The notes under the pieces were generated by a model, which searched no databases, was not told where the DNA came from, and saw only the letters and a list, made by a program, of their open reading frames with translations. This document shows positions 33,532 to 44,300 of a stretch of 64,000 nucleotides of DNA, in pieces. Origin of the DNA: Flammeovirga sp. EKP202 (GTDB lineage Bacteria > Bacteroidota > Bacteroidia > Cytophagales > Flammeovirgaceae). Position numbers and translations under genes: made by a program. Location: positions 1 to 64,000 of the forward strand of contig NZ_JACVVP010000040.1 in the NCBI RefSeq assembly GCF_014534745.1. Reading direction: 5' to 3'. The first letter of the stretch is position 1, and each line of letters begins with the position of its first letter.

Positions 33532-35610
33532 TTAAGGTCTCGCTTCAATGGCGATACACGTGAAGTTATCCAAATAGAACTCCAAGGCTCCTGTTGCAGG
33601 TACTGGGTTGACAACTTTTAGTACCAACTGTCTTCGTGAAGCTTGTAAGTCGAAGCTTACGATTTGTTTGACAGTTACCCATTTTCCTTTTTCAACATTC
33701 GAAAGGTCTGGAGTGTATTCACTCTTATCATTCCCTGGAAGTGAAGTATCTTGGAATCCAGTGATCAAACCACTTGTGAAATCAACACCTTCTGGGATAA
33801 AGATATCAAAGGATAGTAAGTAATCGCCTGGGGCATTTTTCATACCGTTGGCCCATGTTTTGCCGGCGTGAATGTTGTGGATGGAGAATAACGTTGATGT
33901 CTCAATCGTACGGTCATCACTGATAAATGACATACTTGCATCACCATGAGAGGCATAGGCTGTAGATCTTAACCATTTCTTTTTCTCAGTGGCAGCACCG
34001 CCATCTTGGTACCATCCTTCTGCATTGGCATTACCCAATGATGTAGTTGGTACTTCAACACTGATAAGATCCGGATCTTCAAACTCTGTTTCTGATAAGT
34101 TATACATCACAACGCTTTCTTCTGCAAATGCTTCCAATTGGTTGCCTGTTGCAGATGAAATACCTCCATTGCCATCGTAGGCAATCGTAATATCGTCTGA
34201 ATTATAAGTCGTTTCTCCAACAGTTAAGAAAATTCTTTGGCTGTTATTCGGATCAATTGCTACTGTTGAGATAGATGATGGACTATCATAACCATTAGGG
34301 TTCGTAATATGTGCCGTAAAGTGACTTGCTGCATCTGCTCCAATGGTAGCTACAGGAATTGATGTTTCAAAAGAAATGACCTTTGTAGACTCTTCCGTTA
34401 AGGCTGATGTTTTCAATAACGCTTCATCAACAGCAATCAATAATGGTATTTTAAGCTCTACCTCTGTATCTGGCATTCCTGCTACACCTTGACGGCTTAC
34501 TTTAAAAGTACCCGCTTCGAAAGCCATTGAAATAGTTGGGTATTGTGCTACTGCATTTTCATCCGTATAAATTTCGTCTGTTGTATTATTCAAGGTCCAC
34601 ACTCTTCCGTTTGTTAAACCTCTTTGTGTATTGTCTACATAGGTTAGTGATTCATTCACTTTGATTGAAATCGATGTCCAATCTGCTGGATCAGAAGGAA
34701 TTTCATCTCCATCATTGTAAGCGAATAATAGTGTTTCTCCTTTGTAAACTTCAAACTGAGGTCTTACTTCTGGTGCCTTGATGTTCAATTTCAACGGAAT
34801 AGTCTTTTGAACAGTTTGTGACAATGCCTGAGATGATCCTTGACGGATTGACTTCATTGCTCCTGCTCTACCTTGTCCTGTTTTCATAGGAACCACTTCA
34901 AACACTCTGTTTTTACTTGTTTCTTCCAAGTAGCTTAGTGTCCATTCTGTATCTGTTGGTTTACCGACCGTTGTTGTATCTACAAAAGTCAATACATCTT
35001 CGCTTGCAATAAGGTCTATTGTTGGCCAATCAGAGTCATCAGCACCATCCACTTCTTGCGCTGCAGAAACAAATAAAACTGTGTCTGTATGGTTTTTAAG
35101 AACATAGAATGAAGGCTTTACGTTGTCATAAACTTCCACATTAAAAGTAGTATCAATCACCCAAATACCCGGTTGATCTGTCATTTCTACTGCTTCTAAT
35201 TGACGACCTGCGCCATTATGCGTTACCTTTTGATCGTAAGTGTTGTACAATCTTACCTTTTGAATACCGGCTGTTGGGAAATAAACATGCACCGTAGCAT
35301 CTTCAGATTTCACTCCTCCTAAAGAATCAATAAAGGGTGTAAAGTCCTCTTCTGTCTTTGAGAATTCTCCTTTCAGATAATTTGACTCCTCACCGATCGT
35401 CCACTCATGGAATAAAACACCCTGAGAAACATCCATAAAGGAAATATAATCGTCAATTGAGATCTCCAATGTGTCTTTGTGCTCTTCACTGATCGCCCAA
35501 GAGACTGCTCTTACTTTTTTATCGTCTGCAATTTCATCTTCTTTTTGGCATGATGTAAAACCAAGAATGCCAATTAAAAAGAGTGCAACTAATTTATATA
35601 TATCTTTCAT
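33532..35610 (-). CDS. SusE/F-position surface lipoprotein, probable glycan-binding protein
   Basis: 692 residues starting at MKDIYKLVALF; an upstream in-frame Met at 35682 overlaps susD and lacks a signal, so it was rejected. The lipoprotein signal ends at Cys21 (GFTSC). The body is beta-rich with repeated immunoglobulin/PKD-like stretches, and the last about 150 residues (from about 540) resemble a jelly-roll binding domain ending FYLDNFTCIAIEARP. Third gene of the susC-susD operon, the usual place for a surface glycan-binding protein. No catalytic motif was seen. The binding role is inferred from position and lipoprotein signal. Confidence 0.78.
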   Translation of the reverse strand: MKDIYKLVALFLIGILGFTSCQKEDEIADDKKVRAVSWAISEEHKDTLEISIDDYISFMDVSQGVLFHEWTIGEESNYLKGEFSKTEEDFTPFIDSLGGVKSEDATVHVYFPTAGIQKVRLYNTYDQKVTHNGAGRQLEAVEMTDQPGIWVIDTTFNVEVYDNVKPSFYVLKNHTDTVLFVSAAQEVDGADDSDWPTIDLIASEDVLTFVDTTTVGKPTDTEWTLSYLEETSKNRVFEVVPMKTGQGRAGAMKSIRQGSSQALSQTVQKTIPLKLNIKAPEVRPQFEVYKGETLLFAYNDGDEIPSDPADWTSISIKVNESLTYVDNTQRGLTNGRVWTLNNTTDEIYTDENAVAQYPTISMAFEAGTFKVSRQGVAGMPDTEVELKIPLLIAVDEALLKTSALTEESTKVISFETSIPVATIGADAASHFTAHITNPNGYDSPSSISTVAIDPNNSQRIFLTVGETTYNSDDITIAYDGNGGISSATGNQLEAFAEESVVMYNLSETEFEDPDLISVEVPTTSLGNANAEGWYQDGGAATEKKKWLRSTAYASHGDASMSFISDDRTIETSTLFSIHNIHAGKTWANGMKNAPGDYLLSFDIFIPEGVDFTSGLITGFQDTSLPGNDKSEYTPDLSNVEKGKWVTVKQIVSFDLQASRRQLVLKVVNPVPATGALEFYLDNFTCIAIEARP

Positions 35611-35623
35611 GATTATCTTCAGT

Positions 35624-37447
35624 TTAGCCTTTAACACCTGGATTCGTTGATAACTCCGCTGTAGGAATCGGATAGAAATCATGCAATGAAGGAATGTAAT
35701 TCATCAAAGCTGCCTCTCCATCTACAATCTTATAGTTTGGTCTTGCTGTAAATTCCTTATCCGGGAACGGGTGAGTGTCACCACCAGGAATAATACTACT
35801 GTTCCAAAGCGTTTTCTTAGAGTATGTTCTTGCGTCTTTGAAGTGAATTACCCAGTAGTTTTGACTTGAAATACGTTGGAAATTCTCTTTAATAATGTTC
35901 CATCTTCTTAAGTCAATCCATCTTGTCATGTGACCTTCTACAGACAACTCCAATGGTTTTTCAACATACATCAAATGATCCATTAGTGAAGATGCAGTGT
36001 AAGTGACACCATCATAAGTTTTAGAACCGTCTACTTGCGTACCGATTAGTTCTAGTCCCCAACGACCTCTTACTTCATTGATCAACATGATGGCCTCAGT
36101 GATTTGACCCATTTTAATCTTACACTCTGCTAAGTTCAAGTAAGCTTCTGATAATCTATTGATCACAACATTTTTAGCAGATCTTTGGTTACCCAATGGT
36201 AAGCTTCTTTCTGTATCAAGAATGTCATAATTACTGAATTGCTTGTAGTAACCAAACTCAGGCGAACGTGCTCCACCAGCTCTAAACGGATCTGCTTCTG
36301 ATACAGAACCAATTTGATAGTACGATGTTAAATCATCCTCTGCCAAAGCCATCATTGCTGATGCTCTCATCGAAATATTTCTAGTATAAGAAGCACCGTC
36401 TAATTCTACTGTGTTTCTGCTATCTTGAGGGTCCATTTTCTCCATTTTGTAAGCATAAGCCACCCAACCTACAGGAATAGATTGTCTGTTGCCGCCATAC
36501 GTTTGAGGAGAAAAAACGGCTGCCCATCTGTTTTGTCCATTGATCTCATCCCAGTTTCCTAAGTCTGATCTTACTTCATTTGAATACGCTACTTCCAAGA
36601 TTGATTCTTGATTGAAAGCACCTTCACTTGTAAAGATCTTACTCATGTCTGTTTCTAAACCATAGCCGTACTCGCTATTGTAAATTACATCATTGTAATA
36701 GTAAGCCGCAGAATCATAGTTTGAACCTTCAACGAAATCAAACAAGAAAGAATTTCCTAAGATCATTGCTGCTGCACCTTTTGTTACTCTAGCTGCACCA
36801 CTCAAATCAGAAGATACATTGGCATGTTTTGCTGGAAGGTTAGCGTATGCAAAATGTAAGTCTTCTCTTACAAAACTCAATACTGAATCAGCAGAAGATA
36901 CTTTTTTGTACATATCATTTGCATCCACCCAAGTATCTCTAATAATCACCTCACCGTTGTTGTAAGCTTGGTGAGCATAGAAATGTAATAATCCTCTGAA
37001 AAATCTTGCCTCAGCCATTTGAAGTGTCCAAAGTGGATCATTTCTAAATTCAGCCATTGACTCAAATTGAAGACCATGGATGACTTGATTGGCTTTGAAA
37101 ATACCATTATACAATGCCGCCCATTTCTTATTGATCTCGTCACTTGTTTCAGTGTAAGTGTGCTGATAATAAGTCAGAAGCTTACTTGTAGGAGTTGGTC
37201 GGTCCATACCAGGGTACCCTAAATCTGATCGACACGCTTCTTCCCCAAAATTCCAAATATAATGATTCATCATCGATGCATAAACAGCCGTTAAACCTGC
37301 TTCTGAATCATCTAAACTTGTGTAGAAATCTTTAATGGTTGTTTCATTCGGGTTGATCTCAGTCAAGTAATTGTTACATGCTGTTACACCAAAGAAACTC
37401 ACTAATAATAGAATATATCTATAAATATTTTTTGATAAGTAATTCAT
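35624..37447 (-). CDS. susD: SusD/RagB family nutrient-binding lipoprotein
   Basis: The extracellular glycan-capturing lid of a SusC/SusD importer. The lipoprotein signal ends at Cys24 (GVTAC), followed by NNYLTEINPNE, a typical SusD start. Helical TPR-like repeats and the SusD motifs MAEARFFRGLLHFYAHQAYN (about 137-156) and AYLNLAECKIKMGQ (about 433) are present; the C-terminus ends FYPIPTAELSTNPG as in many RagB proteins. At 607 residues it is typical. It lies 15 bp downstream of susC. The bound glycan is not predictable here. Confidence 0.95.
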   Translation of the reverse strand: MNYLSKNIYRYILLLVSFFGVTACNNYLTEINPNETTIKDFYTSLDDSEAGLTAVYASMMNHYIWNFGEEACRSDLGYPGMDRPTPTSKLLTYYQHTYTETSDEINKKWAALYNGIFKANQVIHGLQFESMAEFRNDPLWTLQMAEARFFRGLLHFYAHQAYNNGEVIIRDTWVDANDMYKKVSSADSVLSFVREDLHFAYANLPAKHANVSSDLSGAARVTKGAAAMILGNSFLFDFVEGSNYDSAAYYYNDVIYNSEYGYGLETDMSKIFTSEGAFNQESILEVAYSNEVRSDLGNWDEINGQNRWAAVFSPQTYGGNRQSIPVGWVAYAYKMEKMDPQDSRNTVELDGASYTRNISMRASAMMALAEDDLTSYYQIGSVSEADPFRAGGARSPEFGYYKQFSNYDILDTERSLPLGNQRSAKNVVINRLSEAYLNLAECKIKMGQITEAIMLINEVRGRWGLELIGTQVDGSKTYDGVTYTASSLMDHLMYVEKPLELSVEGHMTRWIDLRRWNIIKENFQRISSQNYWVIHFKDARTYSKKTLWNSSIIPGGDTHPFPDKEFTARPNYKIVDGEAALMNYIPSLHDFYPIPTAELSTNPGVKG

Positions 37448-37462
37448 GGTTGTCAGTGTTGT

Positions 37463-40400
37463 TTAGAAGTTTAATCGGAAACCTGTTGAGTACAATGCAG
37501 CAATTGGATAATTACCTTTATCTAAACCTCTTGAAGACACGCCATTGCCTCCCACTTCAGGATCGTAACCAGTATATTTTGTAAATGTTAAAGCGTTTTG
37601 TGCTCTTACAAAAATTCTAAACTGATCAACTTTCACTCTTTTCAACATACTTTTTGGAAGACTATAACCTAAGGTAATGTTCTTCAATCTCAAATAAGAA
37701 CCATCTTCTAACCAAAGGTCTGTATCCCCTCTAAAATTGGTTGTACCTTGTTTCAAGTCACCTCTATACGCTGGAATATCTGACGTTGGGTTATCTGGTG
37801 ACCAAGTATGGATTTGATCCACATGTCTACCCTCAGAATAAGCCATTAGCTTACTACCATTCATGATTTCATGGCCTACTGCTGCATACCAGTTCATCAT
37901 AAAGTCCCAGTTTTTCCAACGTAAGTTGATAATCAAACCTGTTTCAAAATTAGGTAAACCACTACCTGCGTACACCTTGTCAGCTTCAGTGATTTGACCG
38001 TCACCGTTGGTATCTTTGATGATCAAGTCACCCATTTTTGCTGCAGGGTTGACCTTATTGTATTCAGCAAGTTGCTCATCTGTTTTGATGATTCCGTCCG
38101 TTCTGTAAAGGAAGAAAGCACCTGCTTCATAACCTTTCGCAAATACCGTAGCTCTTGATTGGTTTACAGCACCCCAAATCAAACCTTGATCTGCTGTATA
38201 AACGAAATCTTCTGTATTCATATTCGTGATTTCGTTTTGATTACTTGAGAATGTACCCGTAATCGTCCAATTCAATTTTTTCGATCTACCTTTATAACTT
38301 AAAGCCAATTCATAACCTTTATTGACCATGTTACCCACGTTAAGCGTCACTAATTTATCATTGTTTCCTCCTGATGCAGTACCTGCTGATGATGGCACTT
38401 CAATTGGGAATAACATGTCTTCTTTTGTTGTATGGTAAACGTCAGCGTTGAATGTTAAACGGTTACCCCAGAATGCCATATCTACACCAATGTTGTTTTG
38501 GATTGAAGTCTCCCACTGTACATTAGGGTTTGCAAAAGCAGCTTGTGCAGCACCTGAATAAATCTTACCATTGAAATCATAATCATAACCTCTTCTGATC
38601 GTTGGAAGATCTGAGTAAGGTCTGAAAGATTGACCACCTACGTTACCATGTGATGCTCTAATCTTGAAAATGTTCATTGTTTCCTTAGCACCTTCGAAGA
38701 ATGGCTCTTCTGCTACGTTCCATGCTACTGAAGCCGATGGGAAGAATTTGAATTTATTGTTTTCAGCAAATTTTGAGTTACCGTTATAGTTACCACTTAA
38801 TGACAATAAGTATCTTCCTTTGTAATCATATTGTAAACGACCGATTGTACCGATCAATTTGTAGACATAATTGAAACCTGGAGTTACAGCCGTCTCTAAA
38901 GTGGCAGAACCAAAACCTGGCTTAGAATTATCTACAATACCTCTTCTTGAAACAGTATGACTTTGTCCGCCATATTCTTCAATTGATCCGCCTAGCAATG
39001 CTGAAAAATTGTGATCTCCCCATTTTTTATGGAAATAGAATCTACCATCCCAGCTAAAACTTGTACTACGTTCTGTTTGCTCAGAGTAATAAGAGTTATT
39101 GATATCTGAAAATTCTTTCCCCGTATTCTCATTCACAATTTTGAAATAAGGATTGAAACGTGAACGGTTTCTGTTCAATACGCTACCACCACCGTTTGTT
39201 GTGAAAGATAACCAATCAGTAAAGTCATATTTGATACTAACGTTTCCTGAGAAACGATCTCTATCTTCAAGGTCTTGGAAATACAATGATTGGTATAAGA
39301 AGTTGGCTTGAACAGCCTCTTGATCCGATGCACCTGCGTACACATCTTTGCTAGGATCTACAGGAGCCATGTAAGGCTTATAACGAATTGTCTGCGTCAA
39401 TAAGTTACCTGAAGGTCTTTGTCTCTCTTCCGTTGAAATGGCAATAGATGAAGTGATTGTCCATTTTTTAGACTTATAACTTGAACCACCACGTAAGTTG
39501 AAACGATCAAACGAAGAGTTGATCACGTTACCTTCTTGATTAAAATAACCACCAGTTAAGTTGTAAGTAAATCCTGAACTTGAACCACCCGTAATGTTTA
39601 AGTTGTACTGTTGCGTAGGCGCATAATCTACAAATACCAATTCATCAAGATTATTATCATTTAAGAAGTTGTTCTTGTTTCTTTGGATAAACATGTTGAT
39701 TTCATCATCTGAAATACCTGGGTTCAATGCTCTTTGCTCCAAGATATCAAAATAAGCTTGCTGTGATGAATTCATCACTGGTGTGTTGGAAGTAATCTGT
39801 CTTACACCATAGTTACCATCAATTGATACTTTCAAGTTTCCTTGATTACCAGTCTTTGTTGTGATTAAGATTACACCGTTAGCACCTCTTGTTCCGTAGA
39901 CCGCACATGAAGCTAAATCTTTAAGGATATCAATAGACGCAATCTCGTTAGGTGCTAATCGAGGATCTTCATTTTGAGGAATTCCGTCAACAACATATAA
40001 CGGTTGGTTAGCACCCTCTACGTTAGATACTGTACTTACCCCTCTAATTTGAATCACTGATCCTTCACCTGGAGAACCTGAAGCTGATGTGACACTCACA
40101 CCCGCTACTTGACCTTGTAGTGCATCACCAATATCTGAAGTGACAAAGTTGTCTAATGTTTCAGATTTGACGTGTGCTACAGCACCTGAAATTTCTTTTT
40201 TCTTTTGCTCACCATAACCAATCTTCACTACCTCGTCAAGCATTTCAACATCACTTTCTAGCATGATGGTTATGTTCGATTCTGCATTTACATTAAATGT
40301 TGTTGGTTTCATACCAATAAAAGTGAAAACCAAAACATCACCTTCACCCACCAGAATGGAGAATTTACCATCAAAATCAGATACAGTACCCTGTTTGGTT

Positions 40401-40585
40401 CCCTGTACCATAATGTTTACACCTGGTAGCGGTAAATTGTCATCTGCACCTAGTACTTTACCGTTCAGTACTCTGTCTTGTGCCAATGTATCATTCGTAA
40501 ACATTAGTGTTGACAGCAGTGCAAGTAATAGTATACTCCTATAAGAGAATAAGTTAGACAAGTAAGTATTCATGTTACATTTCAT
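37463..40585 (-). CDS. susC: SusC/RagA family TonB-linked outer-membrane transporter
   Basis: A 1040-residue TonB-dependent barrel that imports oligosaccharides with SusD. The signal peptide is followed by a carboxypeptidase-like beta-sandwich (VLNGKVLGADDNLPLPGVNI, about 38-57), then a TonB-plug domain (VVKIGYGEQKKKEISGA, about 120-136; LYVVDGIPQNED; ILKDLASCAVYGTRGANG), and the barrel to the C-terminal FRLNF. Start could be the Met four codons in (MNTYLSNLF, 40573). Transcribed divergently from the hybrid two-component regulator at 41315 and first gene of the operon with susD and the glycan-binding lipoprotein. Confidence 0.96.
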   Translation of the reverse strand: MKCNMNTYLSNLFSYRSILLLALLSTLMFTNDTLAQDRVLNGKVLGADDNLPLPGVNIMVQGTKQGTVSDFDGKFSILVGEGDVLVFTFIGMKPTTFNVNAESNITIMLESDVEMLDEVVKIGYGEQKKKEISGAVAHVKSETLDNFVTSDIGDALQGQVAGVSVTSASGSPGEGSVIQIRGVSTVSNVEGANQPLYVVDGIPQNEDPRLAPNEIASIDILKDLASCAVYGTRGANGVILITTKTGNQGNLKVSIDGNYGVRQITSNTPVMNSSQQAYFDILEQRALNPGISDDEINMFIQRNKNNFLNDNNLDELVFVDYAPTQQYNLNITGGSSSGFTYNLTGGYFNQEGNVINSSFDRFNLRGGSSYKSKKWTITSSIAISTEERQRPSGNLLTQTIRYKPYMAPVDPSKDVYAGASDQEAVQANFLYQSLYFQDLEDRDRFSGNVSIKYDFTDWLSFTTNGGGSVLNRNRSRFNPYFKIVNENTGKEFSDINNSYYSEQTERSTSFSWDGRFYFHKKWGDHNFSALLGGSIEEYGGQSHTVSRRGIVDNSKPGFGSATLETAVTPGFNYVYKLIGTIGRLQYDYKGRYLLSLSGNYNGNSKFAENNKFKFFPSASVAWNVAEEPFFEGAKETMNIFKIRASHGNVGGQSFRPYSDLPTIRRGYDYDFNGKIYSGAAQAAFANPNVQWETSIQNNIGVDMAFWGNRLTFNADVYHTTKEDMLFPIEVPSSAGTASGGNNDKLVTLNVGNMVNKGYELALSYKGRSKKLNWTITGTFSSNQNEITNMNTEDFVYTADQGLIWGAVNQSRATVFAKGYEAGAFFLYRTDGIIKTDEQLAEYNKVNPAAKMGDLIIKDTNGDGQITEADKVYAGSGLPNFETGLIINLRWKNWDFMMNWYAAVGHEIMNGSKLMAYSEGRHVDQIHTWSPDNPTSDIPAYRGDLKQGTTNFRGDTDLWLEDGSYLRLKNITLGYSLPKSMLKRVKVDQFRIFVRAQNALTFTKYTGYDPEVGGNGVSSRGLDKGNYPIAALYSTGFRLNF

Positions 40586-41314
40586 TAATAAATTACTTTA
40601 AGTACCCGAACGAAGTTCTTGTTCTTGTACCATAATTGTAAGTTCTGCGATAAACCTTCAATTATATGTTACCATTCATTTCACCTTCGATTAGAATCAT
40701 TTCAATAGAGTATTCTTCTTTAAACTAGTTCTTCTAAAAAATTTTGAGTTGGCCACATCAATTAGAATAACTCAATAGTATTGTTTTTCTAATCTGTTAT
40801 CAGACAAGTAGTGTTTGAAGTAAAAAACGTTTCACTAAAAGCTCCGTGCTTGTGTTAAATAACAATATAAAGGTAGAGAGAGATCAAAATTTGAAGGTGA
40901 CTATAAATCAATAAAATGTTTTTTGAAGTAAAACACCAACATAACTAACTGAATATAGGGTATTTAATAAGTATCTATTTTTCATATAATTAAAGTGATT
41001 AAGTCAAGAAATTAAAGTTTAAAAAGTAAGACACCACTAAAAGCGATGTCAATATGTAAATCAAATTTAAGAAAACAGAACAAATATTTACATTAATTAA
41101 GATTTATGTTAACCGGGTAAATATTGTATTTATCTTATACAAATCAAATTTTATTTAAATGTTGTCAACGGATAAAAAATAATAGCTTAAAAGCTTTGGT
41201 AAAAATAATGTATTTTTTACATTTATGACAGAGTATTTTTTAAACTGTTCTAATTATTTTTATTGAGTTGGGTATCATATTTTTAATAGATTTTGTCCCA
41301 ATAAGACCGTACGC
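40586..41314. other. Divergent control region between susC and the hybrid regulator
   Basis: 729 bp, very AT-rich. A minus-strand TAAATTTG box (41062-41069) fits TAnnTTTG and could start a long leader of about 475 bases for susC. TAGATTTTG near 41289 (+) is close to a -7 box with one extra T for the regulator. The HTCS would be expected to bind somewhere in here. No hairpin of note. Confidence 0.45.
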
Positions 41315-44300
41315 ATGAGAAGAATTTACTTTATTCAACTGTTTTTACTACTATTATTTTCACATATAAATATAAGTGCCCAAAAAACGAATACTACTAA
41401 TAATGGATTAGTGAATTATAGTATCAACGATGGTGTTTCGCACTATGGGGTTACTGCTTTATTGAAAGATCATAAAGGATTGATATGGCTTGGTACTTAT
41501 AATGGACTGGATCGGTTTAATGGGTATGAATTCCAAAATCATAGAAATTCAGATTATAAAAAGATCTTAAGTGATAATAAGATTAGATCACTGTATCAAG
41601 ATCAGAAAAACAATATATGGATTGGTACAGAAGATGGTTTGAATATCTATTACTATGATCAACAGCGTTTTGAAACCATTCCTACAGATAACATTTCAAA
41701 TTCTTCCGATCGACCTTGTGTCATTGCGAAGATTGTTCCTCTCAAAAATCACATTGTTTGTATTACTGAATATGATGGTTTGTTGTTCTTCAACCGTGAG
41801 AACTATCAATTAGAAAGGGTACATCACATTGAGGTCAAAGATAAATCCTTCCGATATGTTTTTGATGCTATGCCACTCGGCGAAGATGTGATCTTAATCT
41901 CAACGGCAAAAGGGTTAATCTCTTATGACTCCAATAAGGATGAACACGACTATATATTAAAAGATCACATATCTTCATGCAAGGGTATTACCTTAGACGA
42001 TGATAACAATATTTTTCTTGCTGAATATAACGGTATTAGTCTAATCAAAACCAACTTGATCAATGGGCAATACCAATTCCATTACATTAAGAAGTTTTTT
42101 CAGAATGCCCGTTTTCTCCATTTAGATATGGATGACAATAACAATCTTTGGTGTGGTATGCTATCAAAAGGTTGTGCATTAATAAAGAATCCAAAAAGAC
42201 TAAAAGAAAAAACTCGATTCAGAAGAAAGAAAGCAATCCGCTATTTTGATATTGGAAGGGTAAGCGATATCTTCTCTACCAAAGAAGATAATGAAATATG
42301 GATCAGCTCATTGAGCAATGGTCTTTTTGCTTTTGATAAGGTGGCTTCTCCTTTTAAATATGCAGATTTAAATACAGCTGAATTAAGAGGTCGAAATTTC
42401 AATAATAAAATCTTAGAAGGGTGTGTTTGGGATGAAGAACACATCTTGTTGAGTTCTTACCTCAGAGGATTGATCTATTTTAATACTAAAACAGGAAGAC
42501 TTGAACCTCTGCCTCAAGAGTTTGATCAAATGCCAATTCCACAAGCATGGTCTTCTGTTGTGAAAGATAACCTTGGGGGGAAATGGTTGAGATTTACCAA
42601 AGAAAGAGGTAGTTGGTTTTATCAAGCTCCTGATGAACACCAAAAATGGATAAGAGTCAAATCTGAAGACATCCCTAAACTTACTTTTTCAAAATTAATA
42701 CAAGTACAAGTGGATCAACACGGCTTGTATTGGATGGCAACAAACAATGGCCTTTTCCGCTTTAAAATGCAAAATCCTGGACAACTGATCTCAGGCGATG
42801 CATTAAAAGGCAATCCAAGAATTCAGCTTACTGAAGCCAATCAGTTCAAAACACTGATGATGGATTCATTGAACCATACTGTTTGGGTAGGTACTACATT
42901 AAATGGACTTTTACGCATTGATAATCAAGCTGACCAAAAGTTAGACGAAATGAGTATCAGTCAATACAAGTACGACCCGAAAGCCAAGAAATCATTGCCT
43001 TCCAATCACGTGTCTAATATCATTCTTCTACCCAATGGTTCTATCTGTTTGGGGTTAGAAGGCAAAGGAATCTGTATTATTAATGATGTTTATAAGGATA
43101 ATTTGAAATATGATTGTTATTCAGAAAAAGATGGTTTGGATAACAATATCGTCAAAAAAATCATCTATGATACGGATGATAAATTATGGATCACAACAGA
43201 TAAAGGGTTAAACCTTTTTGACCTGAATACTAAAGTGTTTAAACAGTTTACGGTGGAAGATGGTGTACGTGCCTATGCTTTTGAAAATGTCGGTTTCTTA
43301 CAAAATGAGAATACCATAATTTTTGCGGCCGGTAATGGAATATGCTACTTTGACCCGTCTAAAACTGAAATTAAAAAGCCTATTCCTCCTTTTAATTTTG
43401 GTGATTTAGTATTGCTCAACACCACCGTTCATGTCAATGATACCATCGACAATCGTGTCATTTTGGATAAGCCTTTAGATCAAAAAGAGAAAATAGTATT
43501 GCAGTATGACGAGAATAATTTCTCTATTGAATTATTACTACTGCATTATTCCAACTACCCATCAAGTTACAAATTAAAGTACCGTTTGCTTCCTCAGGAT
43601 GAAGAGTGGATAGAAACAACATCTGCTTTTAAAAACGTTTCTTTTAATGGATTAGCTCCAGGAAAATATACTTTGGAAGCGATGGCTTCAAATTCCAAAA
43701 ACCGTTGGACAGCTCCGTTAAAACTAAAGATTGAGGTAAAACCTCCATTATGGAAAACTTCATTTGCCTACTTCTGTTATTTCGTCACGCTTTGTATTAT
43801 AGTGTACATTGTGATACGCTTTATGCTAAATCATACACACTTAAAGCACGAATTAGAATTAGAGCATATTGAGCGTTTACGTGTGGATGAACTCAATAAA
43901 ACGAAGGAACGAATCTTCATGAATATTTCTCATGAATTTAGAACGCCAATTACGTTGATTACGGGGCCTATTCAAATGCTCCTTAAAATGTTTGCCTCTA
44001 ATAAAGATGCCTTCGTTCATCTTGATCTTATCAACAGACAATCCAATAAGATGTTACAGTTGGTGAATCAAGTGCAAGACTTCCATAAAGCCGAGCAGTC
44101 TATTTTGAAGTTAAAATCGAAAAACTTTGATTTTACTTCTCTTATTATGGACATCAAAAAGGATTTTGAATCACTTGCTGAAAAACAAGAAAAGCATTTA
44201 GAAATTGAAGGAGACGCCAACCAATTATTTATTACGGCAGATCGTTATAAAATTGAAATTGTATTGAACAACTTGCTCAATAATGCTTTTAAATTCACAA